A stretch of 5,267 bases of DNA from Desulfobacterales bacterium (GTDB lineage Bacteria > Desulfobacterota > Desulfobacteria > Desulfobacterales > Desulfosalsimonadaceae): contig JAOZOL010000187.1 in the NCBI GenBank assembly GCA_029933295.1, positions 1 through 5,267 of the forward strand, read 5' to 3'. How positions within the stretch are numbered: the stretch's first letter is position 1; every line of letters starts with the position of its first letter. The notes under the pieces were generated by a model. That model was given only the letters and a program-made list of their open reading frames with translations. It did no database searches and was not told the origin of the DNA. This document shows positions 5,255 to 5,267 of the stretch, in pieces. The translations under genes were made by a program, and so were the position numbers.

Positions 5255-5267
5255 AAAAGTTTTTGGG

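Noticed and set aside
1..5267. CRISPR array, tRNA, rRNA or transposase gene
   Set aside because: No spaced identical repeats of CRISPR length, no tRNA-like cloverleaf, no rRNA signature and no transposase motifs were seen on either strand.

Overview
The window looks like chromosomal DNA from a Bacteroidota bacterium, most likely a Bacteroidales member. The evidence is threefold. None of the three genes has a Shine-Dalgarno sequence. The export protein and kinase have the arrangement common in that phylum: a lipoprotein OPX protein with a hydrophobic C-terminal helix, followed by a fused Wzz/BY-kinase. The best promoter candidate resembles the Bacteroides -7 box (TAnnTTTG). The taxonomic call is inference and no finer rank is supported.

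Layout. Positions 89-1165 (minus strand) encode a UDP-sugar epimerase of the short-chain dehydrogenase/reductase family, best matched to UDP-glucuronate 4-epimerases. Positions 1166-1924 are a 759-bp divergent intergenic region with no convincing gene. It holds several short palindromic or repeated modules, a coding-like but startless open frame, and a candidate promoter for the plus-strand genes. Positions 1925-2692 encode a Wza-type outer-membrane polysaccharide export lipoprotein. Positions 2689-5151 encode a Wzc-type chain-length regulator and tyrosine autokinase, overlapping the previous gene by ATGA. Positions 5152-5267 hold a degenerate array with a 7-bp period and no gene.

Function as a unit. 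The two plus-strand genes form the envelope-spanning export machine for a capsule or exopolysaccharide of the Wzy-dependent type. The OPX protein is the outer-membrane portal. The kinase is the inner-membrane co-polymerase, whose C-terminal tyrosines cycle phosphorylation. The divergent epimerase would supply UDP-galacturonate or a related nucleotide sugar, so the polymer may contain uronic acid (inference). No glycosyltransferase, flippase, polymerase, tyrosine phosphatase or NusG-like regulator is visible here; they may lie outside the window.

Novelty. The protein-coding content is a familiar system and I see no undescribed gene system. The less explained parts are the non-coding modules, above all the heptad-period array directly after the kinase gene, the dispersed-repeat-like modules in the 759-bp gap, and the (Gly-Tyr)7 kinase tail.
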